NCBI RefSeq assembly: GCF_016859285.1
Contig: NC_053410.1
Coordinates: forward strand, 25,794,058-25,858,057
DNA from: Xiphias gladius
Taxonomy: Eukaryota; Chordata; Actinopteri; Istiophoriformes; Xiphiidae
Reading direction: 5' to 3'
DNA length: 64,000 nt
Below, one piece after another: positions 43,001 to 53,375 of this stretch (its first letter is position 1; every line of letters starts with the position of its first letter). The translations under genes were made by a program, and so were the position numbers. The notes below the pieces were generated by a model. It worked only from the letters and a program-made list of their open reading frames with translations. It was not told the origin of the DNA and ran no database searches.

Positions 43001-46000
43001 GAAGTTGACTTTTAGAAAAGTAATATGTGGGAAAAAAAGAAACATTTAAACTTAATGCTCATAATACTGAATGACGTTTTGCTTTGAACAATGATTGAGC
43101 ACAAGTGTAAGTGAGTGGACCTCATTACCATGAAATATAAACATACTATACTTTTCATCTCCCTGCTTTCTCCCCGATACATGTATATAAATGAATGGCA
43201 GCCATAGGACATGGTCATAAGTCCCAGTAACTTGGTCTCATTTCATGGCTTACACTGCAGGAGTGGCTGGAAGTTCTCCAGAGGAGATTTGGGCCTACAA
43301 AACTAGAAGGACCCACAGAAAGGAACACAACAATAGGGCAACAGGAGGAGGAGGACAAGAGGAAGGAAGAGGCAGACAGAAAAGAGGTAGGACAGAGTGC
43401 AGAGGGCTGGTTGACTGAGTGGAGAAGGAGGGGAAAAGGAAACAAAAGGAGCTGACAGCAAAGCAGTGGGACCAAAGAGAAATAAATATCAGATATCCAT
43501 GTGTTTTCATGCTGTGTTCAAAAGATATTTCAACATCTTCCATAATCCATTACGATTCAGGTTTATGATTTAGATATGAAACGATAATACAATAGAATAA
43601 AATAATAAAATGATCATGTTTCAAGTTGCTATCAGTGACATCTTAAGTGCTTTTGAGAAAAATTTTTTGCAGCTCAATCATGTGATACTAAATGCACTCT
43701 ATGTGATTGCTTGTTTTCAAATTTGATAAAATTGCATACATCAGTTACCAAATTAAACTCCCCATTATTTCACAAACAAGGACCCACTATAATTTGCATT
43801 CAGTTTTTTAGATAAAGTATACAGATATACACCACTTAGCCACAACATTAAAACTGGTAAATGGTTTTATGTTGGCTGATCTGTGTGTACAAAACAGTGG
43901 CATCAGCTAATAATAATGGCCCCCAGTGCAAGATTTTTTCAAGTAAACACACAAACATACAGATGTACAGAGGGATAACAGAATAAGGGAAAAACCAACA
44001 TAATGTGTCTTAGTAAGGTGTTGGGCCACCATGAGCCGCCAGAACAGATTCAGTGCGCCTTGTCCTTGATTCTACAAGTCTCTGGAACTCCAATGGAGGG
44101 ATGGAACACCATTCTTCCAAAAGATTTTCCCTCATTTGGTGTTTTGAGGATGGTGGTGGAGAGGGGTGTCTAACATGTCGGTCGAAAAATCACCCATAGG
44201 TACTCAGACTGCAAAGGCCATCCCTCGTGCCCCCTGTGGAGGCAACTGCATTTCCTATGTTTCTCCACTTATTTATTCAGGTTTTTCCTATAATTTTTCA
44301 CCCATCTGTATGTGGATTTTAACACACAGTAACACAGACAACTTGGATTTTCTGTCAGACTTTCATGATTTTCAGGCTATGTGGCAGGAAAAGAAAACAA
44401 TGTTAAAATAACAGGACACACTTACCTAATGCATCTTTGTCAGTACTGTTGGCCTAGTTCATCAGCCTGGAGCCATCCCTCTCTAGTGTTTCACCTGTCC
44501 TTTTATCCTAGAAATTATCATGGTGGTGGGCCAGTGTTGCAGCGACCATCTCCCTGCCTCCCCCTGCAGCTGGCCCTAGGTTCCTTTCTTTCCCTATAGC
44601 TTGTCCCTTCTTCTGAGCCACAGCCAGAATCTTTCCTTTTCTGCTGCCTTGCCCAGATATTTCAAGGTCTTCCTTGGTTTTGGACTCCAGAATTCAGTCT
44701 TGGTCAAAAAATATCGGAAAGATTTTCCCCACAAACCTTTGCATCCCATCTCCACGGGGAAGTTACTCCAATCTGCCTAGAGGTGCATACTTCTCTTTTT
44801 TGTGTTCATAACCTTAGCCAACACTGCTGTTCTAGAGGATGCAAACCACACCTCAGTGTCTGGCTGGAGTGAGGTTATGGTGATATCTGTTGGGAACTGG
44901 CTTCTGGTTTATGTTTGCAGAGATGGTGAGAACTTGGTCATTTCTTCACCTATAGAAACCTTGCGCTACAGACACTTTGCAGCTGTAGGAAACTGTGCCT
45001 GGCCTGTGCTATCTGCCACATATCAGTCCAGCTCACACCTTAGTTTACTGTACCATCCCAGGTTGTCCAGCTGCTTTGCTGTTAACGTCTGCTTTGCTTT
45101 GTACTTATCACCAGTCCTGATCACCTGTTCTCTCCTCTGCTTTCTGGTGGATGAGGACTGCAGCTTTCTTGCCCAGTTTCACCCAAATTGCTGATGGTGT
45201 CATTGAATGCTTCTCCAGCCTTCCACATATTTCCTGTGTGGACTTGGGCATGGACGATTTTCATAAGCTGATAATTGACTACCTGAGCTCTAAGAATGGT
45301 CTTGCTTTCTCCTGCTTGTATTCCAAGCTAATTAATTTCAATAATAATTGAAAGGCATTTCTTATTGCATCAGGAAGGGGGGCCCAACCGCTTTCAGATA
45401 TACAGATGGGTGACAAATTAAAGGAAAAACCTGAATAAATGAGTGGAGAAACATAGCAAATTCTGTTGCCACCACACGGGGCACAAGGGGTCACTGAATG
45501 GTTTGATGAGTATGACAATGATGCAAATAATATGCTATGGCCTTTGCAGTCACCAAATCTCAACTAAATCGAATACCTATTGGAGATTTTAGACCAACAT
45601 GCTCTCCACCACCATCATCAAAACACCAAATGAGGGAATATGTAGGAGACTTGTATCATCATGGTGCATTGAAGCTGCTCTGGCAGCACATCGTGGCCCA
45701 ACACCTTACTAAGACACTTAATGTTGGTTTTTCCTTCAATTTGTCACCCTTGTGATATATAGTTGGTGGCTTTCGAGTCTTAGAACTGTAGATGAGATGA
45801 ACTCAATTCTTTCAAGGCCCTGCAAAACTTAAAGTGCCACATGCTTGGTAGAAGGAAATGTGGATGTGTATGATTCCTTTGTGAATATTATAATAATATT
45901 ATATGCTATAATGGAACCATATTGAACTGCTGAAAAAACAATAATAAAACACAAACACTATGAAAATAATATATTATTTCTCATTACCTTTGGTACGAAC

Positions 46001-47032
46001 CAATCAAACATAACAATTTCCACTTGACTTGAGTCGTGTAATAAAGAAATTTTAACATGTTGGCATGGAATCATATAAGAATTGAGGGTATACAGTATAA
46101 CCTGCTTTGGTCTAACTACATATTAGACCAATCATACACACTGTCAGGGGTACAGCACCTGCAATACTGTGACCACAGGCCCTAGTGCAGCTCCACTGAC
46201 TGTATGTCTGTATTTCTGCCACTGATGAGCAGGTGTATAAAAAGTATGCAAGGGGGACAACATTCTGGCTGACATCATTAGAAGTTACTAAAATGAAAAA
46301 GAATTTATACATTTTTCTGTCAAATGTATGACAAAATACATAATCAACACACACAAAACACAGCATGGCATGACGGACTACAGAGCCTTATCATACCCAG
46401 CCTTAACAAGCCAGCTGCATTCTGCACTGAATTCATCTCTGTTTTATTTCTCCAGGTACCTTTGTATTTAGACACCAGGCTTGCAGTGACCCCCCAGCCC
46501 AAGCCTCGACACTGTCACCTTATCAGTGCAGACCAGTCCATTATGGAGATGCAGAGAACCTACCCTGACCTGTCCTTCAGGGGCCGGCTTCTGGTACCAG
46601 ACAAACCTCACCAAGCAAACACTAGCAGATGCAGCAGCAAAGCTGTCCATACTGCCATTGAAAATTACAGTGATGATAATAAAGTTTCTGAGCTCCCCAA
46701 AAGAAACTGTATTAAAGGCACCAAAGTTGCTTCTACAAGTATCTGCAGTAAAAATGATGGGAGCAAAGCTGATGAAGTGTTGGGTGGTAATGGCAGAAGT
46801 AGTGTTTGTAATGACAGGAACAGTGGTGGGTCCATGTCCCCACAAAACACAACTAGCAGCAGCTTCAGTAACAATGATGGAAGCAGAGTTGATGATGAGC
46901 TCAGTGGTCCTCAGGCCATTTCCCTTCATATCACACTGAGAGCTGGATCCAAAGCAGAGAAGGGCCCGAAGTCTGGAGAGTCTCAGCTCACAGCAGGGCC
47001 TCCTGCCTCGATGCAGCAGCAGGCTGCAGCAG

Positions 47033-47077
<45 letters not shown>

Positions 47078-49448
47078 TGACAGCATAATAATTATAATTA
47101 CTATTATTAGAATGAAAACACTTCTTAACTCAAGGTCACAGCAGGTGCTGTGTGATGATGTTCTGAAGACTTTGTCATAAGCTAATATAATAATATTTCT
47201 ACAGAAGTATACATAAATCTTCCCTGTCACTCACCAACTGCTATATTGGACATGATTATTTTCATGCCCAGTGCATTTTATTTGTAGACTAAAATCCACT
47301 GTGAAAAACATCAATCAGAACATTACATACGTATCTAAACTACATCATAAAATACACTAATCAGCCACAACGTTAAAACCAGTTACCAGTTTTAATGTTA
47401 TGGCTATACATTGAAGCATGATCAGTGTATTATTTTTGTACAATTTTAGAGTGAAAAAAGGAAAGGAGCACCATACAAAAGTTTGGGCACCCCAAGAGAT
47501 TTGGGCTCTCAAATACCTTTTACCATTATCTCAGACCTTAACTAGCTTGTTAGGGCTTTGGCTTGTTCCCAATCATTGTTAGGAAAGGCCAGGTGATGCA
47601 AATTTCAAAGCTTTATAAATACTCTGACTTCTCAAACCTTTTCCCAATCAGCAGCCTTGGGCTCCTCTAAGCAGCTGCCAAGCACTCTGAAAATTAAAAA
47701 AATTGATGCCCGCAAAGCAGGGGAAGGCTATAAGAAGATAGCAAAGTGTTTTCAGGTAGCTGTTTAACTCAGTTTGTAATGTAATTAAGAAATGGCAGTT
47801 AACAGGAACGGTGGAGGTCAAGGTGAGGTCTGGAAGACCAAAAAAACTTTTAGAGAGAATAAAAGTTTTAGAGAGGCAAACCAAAACCCGTTTGACTACA
47901 AATGAACTTTAGGAAGATTTAGCAGACTCTGAAGTGGAGGTGCAGTGTTGTACTGTGCAGCAACACCTGCGCAAATATGACCTTCATGGAAGAATCCTCA
48001 CCACAAAATTCAGCGTCAGAAGTCCGGAAGCATTTTGGAAAAAATGCGCTGTGGACTGATGAAGTTAAAATAGAACTTTTTGGACACAATGAGCAAAGCT
48101 ATGTTTGGAGGAAACCCTTGTTTGACTAATGGCAGTGAATCGATCATGCTTTGGGCTTGTGTTGCAGCCAGTGGTACGGGGAGCATTTCACTGGTAGAGG
48201 GAAGAATGGATTCAGTTAAATACCAGCAAATTCTGGGAGCAAATATCCCACCATCTAAAAAAGCTGACGATGAAAAGAGGATGGCTTCTACAACAGGATA
48301 ATGATCCTGTACACACCTCAAAATCTATAAAGATCTGTTAGTCTGTGGAAAGACCTCAAAGGAGCAGTGCATGTAAGACGGCCAAAGAATCTTGCAGAAC
48401 GAGAAGCCTTACAAGGAAGAATGGGCAAAAAACAAAGGACTGAAAAACAGGCTGTGATACTTGCCAAAGGGGGTGTTACTAAGTACTGACCATTCAGGGT
48501 GCCCAAACTATTGTTCCGGGCCCTTTTCCTCTTTGTAATTTTAAAACTTTAAAAGATGGAAATAAAAAAGTCAACTTAAAAATCTATTGACAAACAGTTT
48601 ATGAATACCTGACCAACCAAGGTTCATCCTTCCACAATGGTCTATTAGAACCAGTGATATTCAAAGGACAGATACCACAGAGTAAACTGTGGCTAAATGT
48701 CTAATGGTTGACAAACGTATTGGGTTGAATTGTAAAGAGTGTTGTTTTATTGCCCACCCATAATTTTCATAATGTTGTTACATTACTGGCCCTCTTTCTA
48801 ACTTTCTATAAGTAAACTCTGCCTCTTTACTTTGTATGATGAACATACCTTTCATGTCTTGATGTTTTTTTGCCTTGGAAAACAAAGGTTTTGTTACTTG
48901 CTGTACTGAAAATAATTACACCCCACACTATAAATGTGATTTTCACAGGCATACAAAACAAGAGGCTGGCCAAACCAGAACTTCCTTCTCTTAGCTCTCT
49001 GGATGAGGAGCAGGAGCTGAGAGAGCTGGCAGTGAGGATGGGCCAGGAGATCAAAGACGAGGTGAAGACAAAAGGAGAAAACAAGAGAGGAGAGGAGAAC
49101 ACAAATAAAGAGAGGAGGAAGAAAGAAAAAAAGGCAAGCACAGAGGGAGAGGTAGAGGAGAAAATTCCCAGGAAGCCAGTAATGGAGACAGGTCCAGCTT
49201 TTAGCCATGATACCAGTAGATGCGACATATCCTCTCAGCCTTATCCTGCAGTAATGAAAGAGCAGAAGCAGCCCACATTGTGTCACCCCTCACCCCTGAC
49301 CGTCAGTGCAGCAGACTGTCAGAGCTGTAAAATAGGAGGCAGCACAGGGCAGCAGGAAGGAGAAGATACTGAAAGAGCAGGAACAGGCCAAGGAGAGGAG
49401 GAGCAGCTGGCACAGAGCTTTGTTATTGTCAAGCATCACAAGAAATAA
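36737..49448 (+). CDS. spata2l: SPATA2-family adaptor, probably spata2l (6 coding exons, gene level)
   Basis: SPATA2-family proteins bind the deubiquitinase CYLD through an N-terminal PUB domain and, in SPATA2, link it to the linear-ubiquitin ligase LUBAC. Six exons join in phase to give 592 residues. The first 192 residues cover the PUB-containing region: [16 protein letters not shown] (98-113), [16 protein letters not shown] (114 on), and [20 protein letters not shown] (exon 3) align with SPATA2 INLFLYPWKKEFR, FVYYVKS and SFELFLAKVECEQML. The C-terminal half is low-complexity and charged. I see only one CxxC pair (CQSC) there, so the zinc-finger-like cysteine cluster of SPATA2 is not obvious. 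The choice of spata2l over spata2 rests on this divergence and on the neighbourhood with TK2 and APRT, which share human chromosome 16q with SPATA2L. Confidence 0.82.
38895..38944. repeat. Near-perfect palindrome with 24-base arms
   Basis: ACAGCAATATGCCCTTTAGG plus TTTA at 38895-38918, a 2-base spacer, then the reverse complement at 38921-38944 with one mismatch. A third, direct copy of the arm with its flank lies at 38947-38981. It lies in SPATA2-like intron 1. Confidence 0.92.
39107..40037 (-). mobile_element. Tc1 family A, rearranged copy
   Basis: Begins TTTGGACAGTGACACAATTT; after about 180 bases it jumps to sequence from the opposite end of the family and then restarts at a second left-end-like block near 39415. 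The transposase region is largely deleted. It ends at the insertion point of the element at 40038-40826. Confidence 0.75.
40038..40826 (-). repeat. Unclassified 0.8-kb interspersed element (copy 2), inverted
   Basis: Reverse-complement relative of 22590-23385: its right end reads CAACAGTGAGGCTAGCCCT on the minus strand, and the body shares several long matches. It splits a Tc1 family A copy, whose terminal part resumes at about 40827. Confidence 0.65.
40827..40992 (-). mobile_element. Tc1 family A terminal fragment
   Basis: Reads TTTTTATTAAACCCCTTGAA, then the family subterminal region and ends CAAATACTTATGACCTAACT, the family A terminus. It is the displaced end of the copy at 39107-40037. 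Confidence 0.8.
41897..42006 (+). CDS. spata2l: SPATA2-like exon 2
   Basis: Acceptor CTTTTAG, then [20 protein letters not shown] and [16 protein letters not shown], matching TYTGPFVYYVKS and the ILNCMGYTPELG region of SPATA2. The donor AAG followed by GTACAG leaves two bases. Confidence 0.9.
42537..42663 (+). CDS. spata2l: SPATA2-like exon 3
   Basis: Completes a Ser codon and reads [20 protein letters not shown] then [20 protein letters not shown]. The [10 protein letters not shown] helix matches SFELFLAKVEC in SPATA2, the end of the CYLD-binding PUB region. The donor is CAG followed by GTAAAA. Confidence 0.9.
43261..43386 (+). CDS. spata2l: SPATA2-like exon 4
   Basis: Acceptor ACACTGCAG; 42 codons beginning [20 protein letters not shown] and ending in a Glu/Lys-rich run ([16 protein letters not shown]), probably a charged helix. 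The donor is GAG followed by GTAGGA. Confidence 0.8.
43833..44300 (-). mobile_element. Tc1-like terminal fragment, family E, left copy
   Basis: Starts CACTTAGCCACAACATTAAA and continues GTGTTGGGCCACCATGAGCC. The part at 44105-44290 is the reverse complement of 45410-45640, so this and the right copy face each other across 1.1 kb. Confidence 0.65.
44300..45400 (-). other. Unclassified coding-like DNA between inverted transposon fragments
   Basis: The minus strand reads interrupted coding-like stretches: [20 protein letters not shown] then [14 protein letters not shown] near 45290-45390, and [20 protein letters not shown] near 44600-44660. Stops and shifts break it. I do not recognise the family; it may be a non-LTR element or a captured gene piece. 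Confidence 0.35.
45400..45750 (+). mobile_element. Tc1-like transposase fragment, family E, right copy
   Basis: The plus strand reads [13 protein letters not shown] residues at about 45539-45565, with a frame shift, then a His-rich stretch and HQNTK: the end of a Tc1-type catalytic domain (SPDLNPIEHLW in others). Inverted relative of 44105-44290. Confidence 0.65.
46456..47032 (+). CDS. spata2l: SPATA2-like exon 5
   Basis: Acceptor TTTCTCCAG. Starts [20 protein letters not shown] and includes [20 protein letters not shown], the best conserved block outside the PUB region. PLYLDT resembles the DLYTD-like PUB-interacting motif by which SPATA2 contacts HOIP; this is only a resemblance. The remainder is Ser/Asn-rich low complexity. 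The donor CAG followed by GTAACA lies four bases before a CA repeat. Confidence 0.85.
47037..47073. repeat. (CA)n microsatellite at a splice donor
   Basis: About 37 bases of CA, starting four bases after the exon 5 donor GT of the SPATA2-like gene. Length changes here could influence donor use. Confidence 0.95.
47352..47412. repeat. Terminal-repeat palindrome (AGCCACAACGTTAAAAC)
   Basis: AGCCACAACGTTAAAACCAG, a short centre, then CAGTTTTAATGTTATGGCT: two family E transposon ends back to back with no body. Looks like an extreme deletion product. Confidence 0.75.
47425..48575 (+). mobile_element. Tc1-like transposon, family B, truncated
   Basis: Related along its length to 17027-18533, from AGTTTGGGCACCCCAAGAGA to GTGCCCAAACTATTGTTCCG. 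Contains [20 protein letters not shown] near 48150. The outermost terminal repeats are missing. It lies in SPATA2-like intron 5. Confidence 0.83.
48949..49448 (+). CDS. spata2l: SPATA2-like terminal exon
   Basis: Acceptor TTTTCACAG; completes a Gly codon and reads [20 protein letters not shown], then a Lys/Glu-rich stretch predicted helical, then polar sequence with a single CQSC pair, ending [12 protein letters not shown] and TAA at 49446-49448. Confidence 0.85.
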
Positions 49449-50014
49449 CATATTCTCAAGGTTCATTTAGATGTACGGAAATTATTAATAACAAAACTAA
49501 TGAGCAAGCCCAGAAGCAATTCAAGCTGTAGTCAGTCTATAAATCAAGATTTAACAGTACACAAGTACAGATGTGAAAGAGCAGAACAAGATTTTAAAAA
49601 ACCTATTGCAATTTTGTGCCGACCCAGTTTGAAATCTGCTCTACCTGCTCTCAGGAAAATCTCTCAGCTGCTTCGGGTGCATATTGACAAGTTTTGGATA
49701 AGAGGCTTCAACTGGCTGTTAAGTTACATTCAAACCTTCTGTTTACATGGCGTTTACACAGTATTCCAAGGTGGTTCTCCGAACTGGTAGCCCTGTAGTC
49801 TCTCCTGATAAATAGTCTCTGAAAACAGATACAGTGTATTGATCTAACTTTATTAGACATTTTGCTATCATGGATCAAAGGATTAAAATGAAGGGGAACT
49901 TTAAGTGTGACATTTACACCACTTTCACAATTTGAAACCTCTTCATGAAAAGGGTGTGTCAGTCCACTTTGGAAAACTTGCGAGATATGTATATACGTAG
50001 AACATCAATATTTG

Positions 50015-50130
50015 GGGTGCCCTGGTTGCCTACTGCTTAGGGTGCAAACTACTTCAACTGCAACGTCAAATGTTCAAATCCTGGATTTGGGTGGGGGTTG
50101 TTGCGTGTGATCTCTCTCTCAATACTTTCT
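50015..50130 (+). repeat. tRNA-derived SINE-like block
   Basis: GGGTGCCCTGGTTGCCTACT resembles an A-box region, and GTTCAAATCC 60 bases on matches the RNA polymerase III B box. It is followed by GTTGTTGCGTGTGATCTCTC, similar to fish SINE tails. Not a functional tRNA: the stems do not pair. Confidence 0.45.
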
Positions 50131-50314
50131 GGTAGTAGTTCTTCATAAAGTAAACTTTCAATGGCACATTCTATGTAACCTTAAATTTTGTCTGTTATAT
50201 CCATTCCATATCTCATCAAATGTTCATGAAATAACAACAGACTAGCTTCTTTTAAATATTGTTCTAAAAAGTTGGGCTTTGTCATTGTGTTATTGCATGT
50301 ATCATGAAGAGTCT

Positions 50315-50320
50315 AATAAA
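50315..50320 (+). promoter_or_regulatory. Candidate SPATA2-like polyadenylation signal AATAAA
   Basis: AATAAA about 870 bases after the stop codon, followed by a GT-rich stretch (TGTCAGTGATTGTTGTG). If used, the 3' UTR includes the SINE-like block at 50015-50130. Confidence 0.4.
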
Positions 50321-50439
50321 ATATAAGACTGTCAGTGATTGTTGTGCCTATACAATACTTTTGTTACCAATGCCAAAGCAATACACTTTTGGTATGTTAG
50401 TTTATAAGCAGGTTTTCTAGACAAACTTCTTCTATACAT

Positions 50440-51985
50440 ATATATATATATATATACACACTGTATGCACTATTAGGCAGGTTGTATTTTTGGGGATTAA
50501 TTTTGTTTTTGTACAACTACAGTGCCCTTGGTCAATCCAAAGTGTTAACAAACCCTCAAACCTGAACATTTAAGTAGTAAAAGTGAAGTTTTGGCTTTCT
50601 TAAGAGAATATCTATATGTACACCATTATTAGGCAACTATTAGTGTGCAAAATTATTATGCAACTAAATGAAAAACAAGATTTTCCCCATCTCACTTGTT
50701 TATTTTCACCTGTTAAAGTGAAAATAATAAACTCAAAATGTACGAATAAACATTTCTGAACTAAAAAAAAAAAAAACCCTCAGTGACCAATATAGCCACC
50801 CTTCTTTTCGATAACAGTCAAAAGCCTTCCATTCATGGAGTTGGTCAGGTTCTTGATCTGGTCAGAATCAACTTTTTGTGCAGCCGCAATCACAGCCTCC
50901 CAGACACTGTTCAGAGAGGTGTACTGTTTACCTTCACCCAACAGTTCTCAATAGGGTTTAAGACAGGTGAAGAAGGGGGCCATGTCATTAGTTTTTCATC
51001 TTTAAGACCTTTACTGGCCAGCCACGTAGTGGAGTACTTTGATGCATGTGATGGAGCGTTGTCTTGCATAAAAATCAAAGTCTTCTTGAAAGATGCAGAC
51101 TTTTTCCTGTACCACTGCTTGAAGAAAGTGTCTTCTAAAAAATTGGCAGTAGGTCTGAGAGTTGATTCTGAGTCCATTTTCAACCTGAAAAGGTCCAACT
51201 AGCTCATCTTTAATAATACCTGCCCATACCAGTACCCCACCTCGCTGGCATCGAGTCGAAGTGGATCTCTGTGTCCGTTACTGATCAAAACCACGGGCCC
51301 ATCCATCTGGTCCATCAAGAGTCACTCATCTCATCAGTCCACAAAACCCTTGAAAAATCTGTCTTCAGATATTTCTTGGCCCATTCTTGACGTTTCAACT
51401 TATGTGTCTTGTTCAGTGGTGGTCAGGTTTCAGCCTCTCTTACCTTGGCCATGTCTCTGAGAACTGAACACCTCGTACTTCTTGAGACTCAAGGTAGGTT
51501 GCAGTTGTGGAATATGGCAGCACTGGAGGATAATGGGTTCCTGGTAGCTTCATGTTCGATTCTTCTCAAATCTTTGGCGGTTAATTTGCGTCTTTTCTTT
51601 TCGACACGTTTCTTGCGACCCTGTTGACTATTTGCAACAAAACGTTTGATGGTTTTGTGATCGCGCCCTAATATCTTAGATATTTCAAGAGTGCTGCATC
51701 CCTCTGAAAGACTTTTTAAAAGTTTTGACTTTTCAGAGTCAGTTAAATCTCTTTTTTGGCCCATTTTTCCAGAGGAGAAGAATCAGCCTAATAATTATGC
51801 ACACCTTGATATAGGGTGTTGATCTCCTTAGGCCACACCCTCCCTCCTTACAGAAATACACATCACCTGATATGCATTAAATCCAATAAGCATTCGAGTT
51901 TATACAGCTTGGAGTTGGAAATTATGGATAAAATGATGATATGGTCAAAATAATCACTTGCCTAATAATGGTGCAGAGTGTATAC
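50440..51985 (-). mobile_element. Tc1-like transposon, family D, both ends present
   Basis: About 1.5 kb with inverted ends near GCACTATTAGGCAGGT (left) and, on the minus strand, GCACCATTATTAGGCAAGT (right), inserted in a TA repeat. The minus strand carries a helix-turn-helix start, MGQKRDLTDSEKSKLLKSLS, then a basic KKRVEKKRR linker, and near 51000-51100 FMQDNAPSHASK and SSPVLNPIENCW, the latter two being DDE-domain motifs. The middle of the frame is broken, so inactive. It lies between the SPATA2-like gene and TK2, whose 3' ends converge on it. Confidence 0.9.
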
Positions 51986-53288
51986 ACATTTACACACATT
52001 TACACACATTTTCACACACACACACACACACACTACCAAAAACGCCGATCCCAGGGTCACTTTAGAAATCCAATTCCTCGTATGACAAAGAAATAAGTGA
52101 TTTTTATGGTGACTAATCACTGTTGGTTTCCATATATTCTTTTTATATCAGGTCCTGTAAGCGGTTGAGAACAATAGGGTTTGTTTAAACAATGTGTGAA
52201 CAATATGACTATTTGTCATGTTACATTGCTTAACGATCATGAATCATGAGTGGTAACTTACCCCAAGATTACTAAACTGTTTGATGAGAAGCACTAAATA
52301 TCTCACATTTTCTTCCTTATCGACTCCCTAAACTAACATATCTGACGAACATAAAGAGCAAAAATATTTAAAATCACAATCAAAATTAGGATTGAAGATT
52401 TACATAATAATATGACAAAACATGTTAAACAAAAAGCAAAGGTTCCTTCATTAAAATTAAATACAGAGAAACAGTTCAACCCTAAATAGTCTTCATCAGG
52501 TCCCAAAATCAGTGAAATCACTTTACAGTATATGGGCTTGTGTATTCTGTAACTGTAGGAGGTGCAGTGGTGGTTGTTACTCATGCAGTTTTCATTTTAC
52601 AATTCAAATACTCATGCACCTGAGGTCCCCTCATGAACCAGTGCAACCTGCTTTGACCACATCCATTAAATTTTAAAATCCAAACACATTACAGATATCT
52701 GGGTGACGGCAAGATTTAAGATCTCGGGATAAACTTCAAGTGCATTACATTGGATAGGGATATAACAAGCGAACTAAGAAATGGCAACTGAAGAAGAAAC
52801 TGCAAACAAAACAGAATGAATCAGTGAAATGTCGCAATTTGAAGTGACAGTCAGAGGAGCTCTAAGAACATTCTTTGACACTCGGAAGTTTTTCAAGTTC
52901 CCTTAAGAAAAAAGTATTTTAATGAGAAACTGAGGGTCAGTGGAATGTTTTACTTGCAATGAAGTCAGTTCTGTTTGTGAAGCTTTTCCACCCTGTGGGT
53001 GAGAATAGTTTTAATAAAGGATTTGATAAGAACATTTTGTAATTAAAAACTACTTTATATGAGTATTAGTTTATATTAACACATACAGGCTGAAATGCAG
53101 TTGGGTACAAGTTGTCACATATACAGAGATGACTTGTCAAAATCAGAATCTTAAAGACGAAGCTATAGTTGGTAGTGAAAAACTTAAATGTAACAGATCA
53201 ATTGTATAACTATGGTTTCTAAACAGCTTTCTGGGATCTCCTGTCTCCTGTTTGTGCGTGTGCTTGTGTATAATTGTATGTTTGGGTA
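51986..53288. other. Intergenic interval with TK2 3' UTR
   Basis: Contains short CA repeats at 52014-52031 and otherwise nothing recognised. The part nearest 53288 should be TK2 3' UTR; an ATTAAA hexamer on the minus strand at 53010-53015 is a possible polyadenylation signal. Confidence 0.45.
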
Positions 53289-53375
53289 TCAGTCGTAGCT
53301 AGCTGCGAGGATCTTGTCACGGTTTTCTTCGTACTGGCACAGCATCTTCTTGAGGTCATGGTCAGCACGAATCAC
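53289..53375 (-). CDS. tk2: TK2 terminal exon
   Basis: Encodes [20 protein letters not shown] then KILAASYD and TGA. Human has [20 protein letters not shown]; the tail here is a few residues shorter. Confidence 0.95.
   Translation of the reverse strand: MIRADHDLKKMLCQYEENRDKILAASYD

Noticed and set aside
46468..47073. 201-codon minus-strand ORF
   Set aside because: Antisense shadow of SPATA2-like exon 5, partly CA repeat; the sense frame has conserved motifs and splice sites.
50015..50130. Functional tRNA gene
   Set aside because: B-box-like sequence is present but the cloverleaf stems do not pair; fits a SINE.
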